The translations under genes and the position numbers were made by a program. From Erythrobasidium yunnanense (taxonomy: Eukaryota; Basidiomycota; Cystobasidiomycetes; Erythrobasidiales; Erythrobasidiaceae), in contig BCJC01000005.1 in assembly GCA_001600175.1 (NCBI GenBank), forward strand, positions 848,471-912,470: 64,000 bases of DNA. The letters run 5' to 3'. Positions 12,576-23,254 of this stretch are shown piece by piece. The notes under the pieces were generated by a model. It did no database searches. It was not told the origin of the DNA and saw only the letters and a list, made by a program, of their open reading frames with translations. How positions within the stretch are numbered: position 1 is the first letter of the stretch; the number at the start of each line of letters is the position of its first letter.

Positions 12576-12683
12576 ACGAGGAGACGCAAGCGAGAGACAT
12601 GCCTATTCTTTTCTTATCGCTATTCTGGATAGCTCGTGTTATTTCTGTTGGTAGTGGCATGTCCCTCGCTTGCGTCTCCTCGT
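12576..12683. repeat. 28-bp inverted repeat around a 52-nt spacer
   Basis: The left arm 12576-12603 and right arm 12656-12683 are reverse complements at 27 of 28 positions (one A/G difference), separated by 52 nt. It begins 7 nt past the stop codon of the minus-strand gene ending at 12690, so it would form a strong hairpin in that transcript's 3' UTR. I see no target-site duplication beside it. Confidence 0.9.
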
Positions 12684-12689
12684 TCAGCC

Positions 12690-15600
12690 TTACGAAGAAT
12701 GCAAAAAATAGAATGAAAGTATAGCTACCATATCAGCGATGCTCTTCCAAGCGTATTCCAATTCCAGTTGTTGCGTATCTGTGAAGCCTGCATTTTGAAC
12801 AAGGTGCATATAAATTAGCTAACATATTGCGTTGCGCGGAAGGAGGGAAGAGGCGTACCGGTACAGCCCCGACCGGCTTTGATGAGCCCTTCGCAGATAT
12901 CGCGTGCGTGATGCAGACCTTCTGTTCCGTTTGCAATGCAGGTGATAGCGTCTATGAACGCATACCAGAAGGAAGGCAAAAGGGAGAAAAGAACGTATGA
13001 TCAGCAATTGTCCCAAAGGCATGTAATCACATCGCCGATGCGGAGGCACTCACTGCACAAAGAGTCGTACAATCTATCCAGCGTAGCTCGATTCAAGAGA
13101 TCAGCTTTATGGACCGGTAATTTCGTCATTAGACTCGTTAGACGTGCGAAAGGTCTTTCTCGCGGATAGATATTGAAGCGGCGTCTCGTGCCTGTACCAT
13201 TGACATCTTCTGCTTCTTCTTTCTTAATAGCCGCGAAATCAACAGCTTCGCCTGAAGCTGGCGCAGTCTCTCGCTGTACCGATGATGCTGTTGGTGAAGA
13301 GGGATACGGCTCAAACATCTCCTCCAAAAGTCCTCTATCTTCTTCCTCGAAGAACGGCAGATGATCTTTTCTCGAGTCCAACTTATGCATATACCCAATC
13401 GGCCTTGTACTTCCTTCATATTTCAGAAAGTTCGACCATAGATCACTGGCTAGATCCTTCTGCGTAGAAGCTCTCATATGTACGTTTCTTCCCGCCAGAG
13501 TGGGGAGTTTCCCTTCGCTCGAAAGTGAGAGAAGAGATAGTGCGCTTGAAGTGGAGGAGCACTCGATATATGCGTGTGGAAGTGTCTTGTTGCGGAACGA
13601 AGGGTCGGGAGAATAGAAGTCTGTGAAGATGTGGATCGGCTGGACATTTTCTGAAGGCGGAGGAAGTGTGTCCGGCGGAAGGAAGGCAATAACATCTGCT
13701 ATTGTCGTGTGATAGGATATGCTGCAGATCTGTCGAAGGAATATGACAAATCAGCTCGGCCCTGTTTGATTGAAGGAGTACGCGATGCTTACCTTCACCA
13801 CAGGCCAGCTGTAGGTTTTGACACAATTCTGAACATGCACATCCTGCGTTACTACTCCTTTATCTGGAGCGTGGGTACTTCCGCGATCTTTCCATGGATC
13901 TAGACCCCAACTTGCTTTCGCCAGCTCTTCATAAGGCACATAGTGAGTAGGTGTCGAAGTACATGTACTGATGACTGATGGCACGGAAGAGGCTGACGGC
14001 CTTCTTGACTTTGGTGAATTTCCAGCATAAGACGAGGTTGAGAGCTGTCGAGAACGATCTTGACTTTGATTGTGGTTCTGCGGATCAGTCTGTCGTATAT
14101 GAGGCTGTTTCATAGACGGGTCCTGCTTGGATAAAGAGTGAAGTGGAAGCCTCTGTGATGATGCCTGATTGGTAGGAGAATAGGAAGAAATGGACGGTCG
14201 TCGTTTATTCAGCGAACTGAAAGAGGAGCTATACGCTTTTGGTGATCTGTTATGATGATGCATCGTGGGCTCCATCCTACCCGTAATCAAAGTTGACGAG
14301 TCTGAGATTGTTTGAGGATGACTTTGGGCACCGGCGAGAGGAGGAGGAGCTTCTTGAGGAGGAGCTTCTTCTGCTGACAGTATGGGCTGTGAAGCCTGAG
14401 GAGCATGTCTTGCGGCGTTGGAAGTTGGACTAGGATCAAAAGTCTCTGCTTGCGGATCTTGCTGTACGTTCTCTTGCTGCAGAGGGGATGCGGTACCAGC
14501 TGTGGTCGCGGTACCATCAGGTGCGGAGGAGGAAGCAGACGACCCTTCTTCTCTTCTCTTTCCCAGCTGCACTACTATCGACTCATATAGTGCCGCTGAA
14601 GCTTCTTCTTCGGGGTGCTGCTTAGCTTGATCTGCATGAGGTATCTCCATTTCCTCGAGTTGCGAAGTCGCTTTTCCAAGCTCTTGTTCTTCACCGTCAT
14701 GAACAGCTTTAGCTGGTATTTCCTCTTACATACCAGACGATGTGTCTGTCTGTCTCTGTAGCGTGTGAGAAGTGCTACTTTCTATTCCAGGTGAGATAGG
14801 CTGCAAAATGTGCTGCAGTACTTCAGAGGCAGTATCGGTACTGCTCTTCATGTTTTGTACAATTCCAGTCCTCTTGTTCAGACCGTCTGCCCGCCCCACT
14901 TCATCCTTCCTTCCAGCGGCTTCGTCACCTACTTGTTGTGCACGAGCACCTCTTCCTATTCCACTTGTTACTGCAGTAGCATGCGAATCTTGGACCTCCT
15001 CAACCTTCTCATACGAGTTTGCAGGAAGTCCAGAAAGGCCAAGTCCGAGCACCGCTATTCTCTCTTCCTGTTTGATCACCGGAGAGGGAGTTTGAATAGC
15101 GTTCGGCTGAGCATTGGCTACAGCTGCGTATGATTGCAGTCTCTCATGCTGCTGCTGCTGCTGGGAAGGCTGGAAAAGTGAAGACGTAGATTGATGAGAG
15201 GAAGAAGTAGACAAATAGGAAGTGATTCTGTTTCTATCCTCTCTCTCGCCTTGGCTTCGATCGATGCTTCGCTTGTCGTGTCTGTCTCGCAGAGAAGGAT
15301 AAGTGATAGCTTGAATTACCGGGAGAGCAGGAGGGAGAATAGATTCAGGTCTCTGCATCTGCTGCATAGGAGGACTAGGAAGATGATGCATCTGTTGTGA
15401 TCGTTGCTGATGTCCCATCTGCTGCGGAAGAGGAGGATAGTCTCTGTGATGCTGGAACGGAGCTTGTTCCTTCTTCTGATTCAGATGTGGAGACAAGTAG
15501 GGCGTAGCGTACTGATTCATTCGATTATGATTATGATTGTGCTGAGGAGGATAGAAGGGTAGCTCTGGAGATGGAGTAGCTGAACTCGACGCTATCGACG

Positions 15601-16000
15601 ACATGCTTAGATCCGGGGTGTTCTGTACCTACGATGGCGTAGCAGTATGTGACCCAGGATGATGACTATACTGATTCTGTCGACTGTTGTTCGACAGCGC
15701 ACTCTTGAAGTCCCTGAACGTGTTATTGACCTGCAGATCCAGCGGTCCAAACTGGTCCGCTCTCATACTGCATCCTACGCAAGTATAGTTCTTATCTGTG
15801 ATTACTCTTGAGATGCAATTGCGGCACAGTGAACAGCCGCAGGGTAGGAGTTTTGCCCATGCTAGTGGTAAGGGATGAGTTGGGGATGCGGTTATTGTGA
15901 TGCAGGAAGTGGATTGGCAGCAGTGGATGGGGAGGGAGCGTTGAGTGATGTCTACTACTTCGTAGGGTAGTGGGCGGTGGTGATGCTGAGGAGCGTTCAT
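12690..16000 (-). CDS. large protein with N-terminal RING-like and C-terminal RRM-like regions
   Basis: My exons are 16000-15633, 15584-14734, 14688-13793, 13729-13054, 12951-12859 and 12787-12690, giving about 1,000 residues. Near residues 25-85 there is a RING-like Cys cluster (HCCQSTSC, LLPCGCSLCRNC, TCVGC). A long Gln/Ser/Pro-rich, probably disordered region follows (QQMHHLPSPPMQQMQ and similar). A folded region then begins VVKICSISYHTTIADVIAF and continues through PHAYIECSSTSSALSLLSL, resembling RNP2- and RNP1-like strands of an RRM. A charged C-terminal region follows (FNIYPRERPFARLTSLM). RING plus RRM recalls NOT4, but the spacing and the rest differ, so I do not assign that name. The first two introns (48 and 45 nt) are the shortest and least certain. 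Confidence 0.62.
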
Positions 16001-16821
16001 GGTTTTTCAGAATAGCAGCTCCAGTTGTGAGCGAAGGTGTTAAACGAAGGGAAGTAGACAGGGGAAGACTTGCTAGAGTATAAGTTCACTGATGGGGATG
16101 AAGGTATGAGAGCAAAGGCAAGAGGCAGCCGTGCAATCCAACTCTGCTCTGGAAATTTCAACAATGCAAACCAGTCGCGTCGTACTTGCCAAAGAACGCG
16201 TTAGTGGAGAGCTGCAAGAAGCTATTGGGCTTAAGGACAACCTCAACATCACAGCGAGGCTGTTGTCCTCTTCTTCGGCTAAACTCAGTCGTGCCTGGTT
16301 CAGCGTGCCTGGGAGCCCATCCTCGTCGTCCGCCAATCAGAGTGAGCCCAGCATGTAAGCATCAAATGCGATGCACAGATCCATCGCTATCTGTGTCCGA
16401 TCCCTTCCAGCTCTGCGCATCTCCTCTCCCGCAAGTCCCAACCGAATTGTCTTTCTTTCGATACTGCAATGCGGCTTTCTTTCTTTGCTAGTTTCACGTA
16501 CTTGTTCCCCTTATTCTGTGCATATGTAGTATGCCCTTTGTCTGCGCCTTCCTTTGCTTTCGGTTTCTCTCGGTCCTCACCCGCACGGGCTCAGAATTAC
16601 GTCGAGCAGAAGCCCCGCTTGCTGGCTTGCTTTTGCTTTTGCAGAGATTGGAAGTCAAGGTTCAAGCATTAGACAGCAGTCTTGAAGCACATCCATAAAA
16701 GCATCTACAACACACCTCAACAAGCTTCAACTACCCTCAACGGCGAGAGAATAGAGTCCGCCTTCCCTTTCACTTTGTTCCGAGTCCAAGATCTGACATC
16801 AAGGCTTCTAGATACGACACG
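16001..16821. promoter_or_regulatory. divergent promoter region, RING/RRM gene and glycogen synthase
   Basis: 820 bp between start codons on opposite strands. It contains C/T-rich tracts (around 16390-16560) upstream of the glycogen synthase ATG. Small ORFs here show no conservation I can recognise. No specific operator is identified. Confidence 0.5.
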
Positions 16822-19800
16822 ATGGCAGCAGCGGGGACCAGAGACGTCAGGAATCACCTCCTGTTTGAAGTAGCATGGGGTGGGTAGACTCGCTGGTCAA
16901 GTGAGCCGGGCGAGAGAGAGCTGATGGATCGTCTATGCTTTCAACAGAGGTCGCAAACAAGGGTGAGCAGCATCGTATACATCTACAATACATACTGTAT
17001 ACTAAGTGGTACTCTCCCACGCAGTCGGAGGAAGTGAGTAGCTGCCCCGCTCATGGCAGACAAACCGGCGTCATCGCTCGTTCGCATGCCTCCATTGAAG
17101 GCACATAAACTGACTGGAATGCTACTACTTCTCTTCTATCACTACTCTGTTCTCCCTCCTCCCAGTCTACACCGTCATCAAGGTGAGTCCCGGGTTGGCT
17201 GATCCTCCAACTCCGACCTGTATTAACTACATTCCCCTGCAGACCAAAGCACCCGTGACATGTCAAGAGTATGGTTCCCGCTATACTTTGATCGGTCCAC
17301 TATCCTACAAGTCTGCGCCCATGGAAGTCGAAGCTCTCACTCCCTCAGATCCGTACCTTAAAGCGACGTTAGACAACATGGCGTCGCAAGGTGTAAAATA
17401 CCTCTATGGACGCTGGCTCATTGAAGGTGGTCCAAGAGTAGTACTCTTCGATACGGGTAGCATGATGCACAAATTGGACGAGTGGAAGGCAGACCTGTGG
17501 AATTTGGCGGGAATACCTACGCCGCCTAATGATAGTGAGACTAACGAGACCGTCATATTCGGTTACCTCGTAGCTTGGTTCCTGGGAGAGGTGGGCTCGC
17601 TTCTTTCCATTGTGTTTCGGTGTGCCTGGCTTGCTGACATTGAAAGTACCGCTTGCTTGTCACAGTACGCAAATCACGAAAAGAGCAAGGCTATCGTAGC
17701 GCACTTCCACGAATGGCTTGCTGGGTTGGCCATCCCACTGTGCGTCCTATCTTTCTTTGTTCTTCCACATGTCCAGAGACCCCAGGCTGACCACTCTATT
17801 CCGTTGCTTCTAGCTGCCGCAAGCGTCACATCGACGTGACTACAGTCTTCACTACGCACGCCACGCTTCTCGGCCGTTATCTCTGCGCTGGCTCGGTGGA
17901 TTTCTACAACAACCTCCAATACTTTGACGTCGACCACGAAGCGGGCAAGAGAGGTATTTACCACAGATACTGCATTGAAAGATCCGCTACACACTGTGCG
18001 GATGTATTCACTACCGTATCGCACATCACCGCGTACGAGAGCGAGCATCTGCTGAAGCGCAAGCCGGGTGCGTTCTCTCTTCCTTTACCTATATCCACAA
18101 TGCTGAGTGATATATAATGGTGCAGACGGCGTACTGCCCAACGGACTCAATGTCGTCAAGTTTTCAGCGATGCACGAGTTCCAAAACCTGCACGCGATGA
18201 GCAAGCAGAAGATCAATGATTTCGTACGAGGTCACTTTTACGGCCACTTCGACTTCGATCTCGAGAATACACTCTACTTCTTCACCGCTGGAAGATACGA
18301 GTATAGAAATAAGGGTGTAGATATGTTTATCGAGTCGCTGGCGCGTGAGTGCACTTCTTCATTGCAGGATGAAGGGAATGAAAGAAGATGGATGGATGAC
18401 TGATGTGGAATACGTACAGGCCTCAACTACCAGCTCCAGTCGAGCGGCTCCAAAATGACAGTCGTAGCATTCATTATCATGCCCGCTGCGACTTCTTCAT
18501 ACACCATCGAAGCTCTCAAAGGTCAAGCCGTCACTAAACAGTTGCAAGACACCGTCACTGAGATCCAGAATCGCGTCGGTGCGCGTCTATTCGAGAAGAC
18601 TGCCCGCTACTCTGGCGAACAAGGCACCGAAGTTCCCGACCTGACTAAACTCTTCAGCGACGAAGACAAGATCCTCCTGAAGAGAAGAGTGTTGGCATTG
18701 AAGAGGAACTCACTCCCTCCGGTAGTAACGCACAACATGGCAGATGACGCAAACGACCCTATCCTTAACCAGATCAGAAGAGTACAGCTCTTTAATAGAA
18801 AGTCGGATAGAGTAAAGGTCATCTTCCATCCGGAATTCTTGAATTCCAATAACCCGATCCTGGGTATGGACTATGAGGAGTTCGTGAGAGGATGCCATTT
18901 GGGAGTATTCGCAAGTTATTACGAGCCATGGGGTTACACGCCGTGGGTCCTGCTTTACATATATTTGGGAGGAGCTTGGCTAATGCGCTTCGATATGAAC
19001 AGAGCCGAATGTACCGTCATGGGTATTCCGAGCGTTACGACCAACTTATCTGGATTCGGGGTGGGTGCAATATGCAAAAATGCAGAAGAGGAGGAAAAGC
19101 TGATGTGTATGTGTGCGCAGTGCTGGCTCGACGAGCTGATCGACAACAGCGAAGACTATGGCATCTACATCACCGACCGCCGCACCAAGTCCGTCGAAGA
19201 TTCTATCCAGCAACTTACGGACCAGATGTTCAGCTTCACTTCGAAAACACGTCGTCAGCGCATCAACCAGCGCAACCGCACCGAGCGTCTTTCCGAGCTA
19301 CTCGACTGGAAGCGCCTTGGATTGGAGTATTCTAAAGCTAGACAGCTGGCGCTCAGAAGAGCATACCCCGATTCATTCGATGAAGATGAATTTGATTTCG
19401 CAAGCGGAACGGGTAGACTACCACCTCCTTCGGCACCGGGATCGCCGAGACTTAGATCAGGAATGATGACTCCTGGTGATATCGGAACTCTGTGAGTGTT
19501 TGCTGTTCGATGAGTGAGGAGGATAGTGTACTGAGAATCTGACGACGCAAAGCACTGAGGAGATGCAAGGTCTTGGAACATCAGACTATATGGGCTCAGC
19601 TCACTGGCAGTCCGCCGCACAAGCCACCGAAGATCCCGACGATGCTTACCCATTCGTGCGTTGTCATTTCCTGCATCTTCAGTTTCTTTGCTAACATTTG
19701 TGACTTCTATGTCTTATTCTGCAGCCCCTCGTCCTGAAGAAACGAGGAAACAGCATCTCGTCAGGCATGGCTAGTGGACAGACTACGCCTGGTGGAGGAC

Positions 19801-19898
19801 CGAATGGAACGACTACTGCAGGTCGACAGAAGACTCTAAGCGAGGGAGACCTCGCTAGAGCAGATGAGGCTCTGAGAACCGCTCATAACGGGCAGTAA
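16822..19898 (+). CDS. GSY1: glycogen [starch] synthase
   Basis: Cytosolic GT3 enzyme adding glucose from UDP-glucose to glycogen. Exons are 16822-16879, 16948-16962 (15 nt), 17025-17033 (9 nt), 17166-17182 (17 nt), 17243-17590, 17666-17739, 17815-18067, 18126-18344, 18420-18942, 19003-19060, 19121-19491, 19553-19655 and 19725-19898. The joins recreate WEVANKVGGIYTVIK, the UDP-glucose loop, across four tiny exons. Further family motifs are [15 protein letters not shown], the catalytic [16 protein letters not shown], and the Arg-rich allosteric helix [22 protein letters not shown]-terminal Ser/Pro tail ([14 protein letters not shown]) is the region phosphorylated in other fungi. Introns 18943-19002 and 19061-19120 are both 60 nt and stop-free, so retention would keep frame. 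Confidence 0.97.
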
Positions 19899-20624
19899 AG
19901 CGACTCTGCGGGTAGAGACCAATGCGGTAGCGCACATACGTGCCTGCCTGCCTGAAACGATAGAAAACGGCAAGAGATGCTGCAAGCGGATACTCTCAAA
20001 ATACAGACGATGGCTACAACAGCTGTTTGTCTTTTCCTTAACGAACTTTCTCTCTGCTATACTGCTCTGTGAACATCTATACCTGTCATCCGTTCTTATC
20101 CTTTCCAAGTTCCTCTCCCACTCTCTCCTGCTGTCAAGCGGCTTTCGCCCAGACTTCCGTCATACATCTCCCTACTACCTCTCCTAGCCCTTAGCTCTAC
20201 ATCTGGTAATCGTTCGTGCATCATACTGTGTGCCCGGCGTACAGCGTGTGAAGTCTCACGAAATAAACAAAAAGAAAGCGATAAACCAAAAATGAAAACC
20301 TTGTAATCAGGTGTAATTCAATGAGCTTGTCAAGTAACATCGGCTTTCTCTTATCACCAGGGCTACTTCCTCCAGCTACTCAAAATCAGTAGAGGTTGCG
20401 TGGCTCGAAGCTGACCATTGGCCTTAAGTCTCCGATGATATTTTCACTAGCTGCAGGTCCGAAAAGCTCGTATCTCAGTGCACATGCCACCAGAATGGGC
20501 TTTTCAAGATCGCTCACATCCGATAGCTACAGACAAAGTCACTACAAATTCATAGAAGCCTTGGATACAGAAATACAGTACGAAATGCAAGGCCTAGCCC
20601 TAGAAGGAGTGCTAACAGCGATCT
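19899..20624. other. gene-free stretch after glycogen synthase
   Basis: 3' region of glycogen synthase (plus) and of the small precursor gene at 20625-20889 (minus). No ORF or repeat is worth naming. Confidence 0.5.
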
Positions 20625-20889
20625 TTATGCGATGATACACTGCGGAAGAGGGCCGATTGCTCTTCAGCTTCCAAAGTCGCTTCCCAAGTACGAGACAACG
20701 ACCTACGAAACAATCGACAGTCTTATCCTCGCACTCTCTGTTGTGGTGCACGGCGTGTGCTGCTAAATCTCGCTCAATAGGCGCTGATCGTCTCTTAATG
20801 CCGGATGCAGGCTGAGCGTTGGGCAAGGCATTGACTGCTGATGCTACCACCAAAGTAGCGACAGCGATGAGCAGAGGTGTGGGCTTCAT
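20625..20889 (-). CDS. small secreted precursor, possible divergent member of the peptide cluster
   Basis: The product starts MKPTPLLIAVATLVVASAVNA, a clear signal peptide, and contains a dibasic IKRR site and a two-Cys end (NRECEDKTVDCF). It shares strand, size, the MKP start and a Cys pair before a possible donor with the two genes at 21192 and 22069. Two readings are possible. Unspliced, the ORF continues to 20542 and includes LGKR followed by LWKLKSNRPSS. Spliced (20889-20707 joined to 20639-20625, with a pyrimidine-rich acceptor), it ends CIIA, which happens to look like a CaaX box. A CaaX end and a signal peptide rarely occur together, so the similarity to basidiomycete pheromones may be chance. 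Confidence 0.45.
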
Positions 20890-21191
20890 TAAGTATGTTG
20901 GATGGGTAAATAATGTGTCTGAATTGAGCAGGAACAAGCTGCATGGTCATTTCTATCTGAAAGTCAATATGCAAATCGGTCCCGGTCTCGGTCTACCTTC
21001 AAGCGCTGCAGAAATAGCAATCAGGGTACGGTCTGCTCAGCAACTTGACGAACGAGGGTCAGCTCGGTGCTTGGGCCACGGGAGAGCTCGGTCGCTGCAG
21101 AAGTGGAGGGAGTTATATGAGGCAGAAGTCAATGCAAAAGTGGTCTAGTATCGGACTGAGGAGAACAACAGTCCAATGCAGCATGGCTAGT

Positions 21192-21445
21192 TCAATGGTC
21201 CCAGCAGCGGATACTGCTTCCCCGCTTCTCTAGCGGAGTATCGTCAATCTAGCACGACATTCAGTAATGGTCCCGTCACTCTAAAGCACCCCGAAACAGC
21301 TTACCGGGCAGGGGTCTTGATTGCATTTGACGACTTTCTTAACTGAACTATCGCCAGATAATTCGATGTCTCTAGGTACAGCAGCAGCGTCCGTTGATGC
21401 AGCTAGGACGGCAGCGGCAGTGATTATGATAGCTCCAGGCTTCAT
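21192..21445 (-). CDS. secreted Kex2-type peptide precursor, copy 1
   Basis: Exons 21445-21305 and 21248-21192 join in phase 0 across a 56-nt GT-AG intron, giving 65 residues. In order: signal peptide MKPGAIIITAAAVLAAS, a short acidic pro-region, a two-Cys segment CNQDPCP, then DDTPLEKR and a nine-residue tail GSSIRCWDH. Kex2-type proteases cut after KR, so the tail is the likely released product. The neighbour at 22069-22336 has the same exon layout and motifs. The first exon read alone runs on into the intron and gives a wrong C-terminus. The function is unknown: peptide signal, RiPP-like core or effector are all possible. No modifying-enzyme gene is evident nearby. Confidence 0.72.
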
Positions 21446-22068
21446 GTCGATGTAGTGGCAGCTATAAGTGGAAGTTGTTTGTGATGAAGGATAAAGAAAG
21501 CAGACGGGCCCAGATGACATCGAGTGACCCATGCCAGAATAGATTGACGGCATCTCCCCATAGATTAATCGGAAGTCATGAGATGCCTATTATACCAGCA
21601 ATTCCCTGGCAGAAGTTGGTGACCAGCTGTGATACGAATAGCAGCCGGAAGAGCAGAGAGCAGGTCAGCTTCCGATCGTTATCGGACAAGACACGCAAAG
21701 GTTGTTATTGTTGTCGGAGCACATGCATATTTTCAAGAGGACTGAGGCATAAGTATGTGTTTGCTCAGACATGTCGTTACCTGCGAAGAGAAGAACCCAT
21801 CTTCACGTTGCAGTTTTAGCAGGGCTACCATTCAGAGAGGCTACTTGACGGAGACCCACGAATCTTAGCAATGTGTGATCCTGGAGTGTGGATCTGAACC
21901 GACTTCAGTTGGCATAAGACTCTGGCCGCTGGAACCACCACTGGGTAAGAGACAGCTCCATTGGGTACGGGGCCTAAACGAGGTGGAGATTGAGTCTGTA
22001 AGCAGAAGATACACGAGACATACTAGTTTCAGGCTCAGGAGAACAGCAACCCAGTGAATCGGCCTAGC

Positions 22069-22336
22069 TCAAGCGTTCCAGCAGCGTATGCCACCTCCGC
22101 CTCTTCGCTTCTCGAGCGGGATATCGTCCATCTGTTAAGGGAAGGTTCAGTAACGTACTCCAAGCGATCATCTCGGTGAGACATACTGGGCAGGGGTCCT
22201 GAATACAGTTGATAACGGGATCTCTCTTTACAAGGGCATCGGCTGACAATCCAAGGTCTTGAGGAACAGCAGCGGCATTCGCTGGGGATGCAGCTAGGAC
22301 AGCAGCTGCAGTAACGATGATAGCTCCAGGCTTCAT
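22069..22336 (-). CDS. secreted Kex2-type peptide precursor, copy 2
   Basis: Exons 22336-22187 and 22131-22069 join in phase 0 across a 55-nt GT-AG intron, giving 70 residues. Signal peptide MKPGAIIVTAAAVLAASPANA is followed by a pro-region with a dibasic site (LVKR) and the two-Cys segment CIQDPCP. MDDIPLEKR and the tail RGGGGIRCWNA close the protein. Compared with copy 1, the signal peptide, DPCP, DD.PLEKR and IRCW are conserved, while the residues around IRCW differ. That pattern fits a conserved leader with a diversifying core peptide. The middle segment could also be released, since it lies between two KR sites. Function unknown. Confidence 0.74.
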
Positions 22337-22884
22337 GTTGGCTTGTAGATTGGCGAATGGGGCTTGGGTACTTGGCTTTGTGGGAATTGACGTGAGCTAA
22401 GAGCATGAGAGCGTTGGCCAGTGAATTAGCAAGATCAAGGCTGAAGGGCGCTTGCCAAGGCTGATGACAGCCGGAGCGGGTTCATTCCTTTTCCTGGCTG
22501 AAAGGGAGATGAAGGAGCTATTGCGAGCCTGGTCAGTGCCATCATCGGAGGAATCGCCTTGTACCCAGCAAATTTCGCGAGGTTGCCGTCGAGTTGTCAG
22601 ACAGCGCGCCTTTGCTGAGATTAGCATCTGACAATGTTAAAGAAAAGCTGAGTCGCAGAACGTAGTATATCTCGGAATCATGAATCCGCGTGCTTTTCTT
22701 TGATTGTGCTTCGTCTTGATCAGCCTGCTTTAGTCGATTTCCCACTGTGTGAAGGAAGCAGCTCTGGAGACTTAGAGATTGGAGCTTAAGACCGTCGTGG
22801 AAGGATGGAGTTGATGGCAATAAGTAGGAGGATGTTGGGATGATGTCTAGAGCAAGGTGATGCTACAGATATTTATGGATTTCT

Positions 22885-23254
22885 CTAGTCTTTCTTTCCG
22901 AGTCCAACGGCGTCCCTGTATCATTGTGTCAGCCAGTACTAGTAAGGAGGAGTAAAGCAGTCTCACTTGATCTTATCGGTGGTAGACGCTCCACCTGATG
23001 AGTTGTCTGATGATTTATTGTTTCCGAGCTTCTCGTCAATAACCTTCTTGGCATCGCCGTGTCCGCCAGGTGTGAGACCGGGATCGGTGACCTGACAATG
23101 CAGTCAGCTACCGGTCCTCCATCTCGCGCGACAACAGCCTTGAAGAACCTACATGATCCTGCTTGCCCGATGTCTTCGCCTCACCCGTAAGGCCTGACGA
23201 AGCCCACCCATCTCCTAATCCTGTGCCTACTGTTCCTGTTGGTCTGTCGTCCAT
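22885..23254 (-). CDS. small hydrophilic Gly/Lys-rich protein
   Basis: Exons 23254-23153, 23091-22967 and 22915-22885 give about 85 residues. The product starts MDDRPTGTVGTGLGDGWASS, has a charged centre (GGHGDAKKVIDEKLG), a Ser-rich stretch, and ends TTDKIKDAVGLGKKD. The last exon adds only nine residues. Small, Gly-rich, hydrophilic fungal proteins of this kind are often stress-induced, and the KIKDAVG end recalls CsbD-like helices, but I make no firm assignment. Without the last exon a stop follows the second donor immediately; the spliced version restores a longer conserved-looking end. Confidence 0.6.

Larger units (their letters stand above)
21192..22336 (-). repeat. tandem duplication carrying the two peptide-precursor genes
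   Basis: The two genes start 891 bp apart on the same strand. They align at DNA level through both exons, the intron position and about 40 bp past the stop codons. The sequence between them is not obviously duplicated. Confidence 0.75.

Noticed and set aside
21840-21960. Possible tRNA-like stretch
   Set aside because: I could not fold an acceptor stem with standard A and B boxes.
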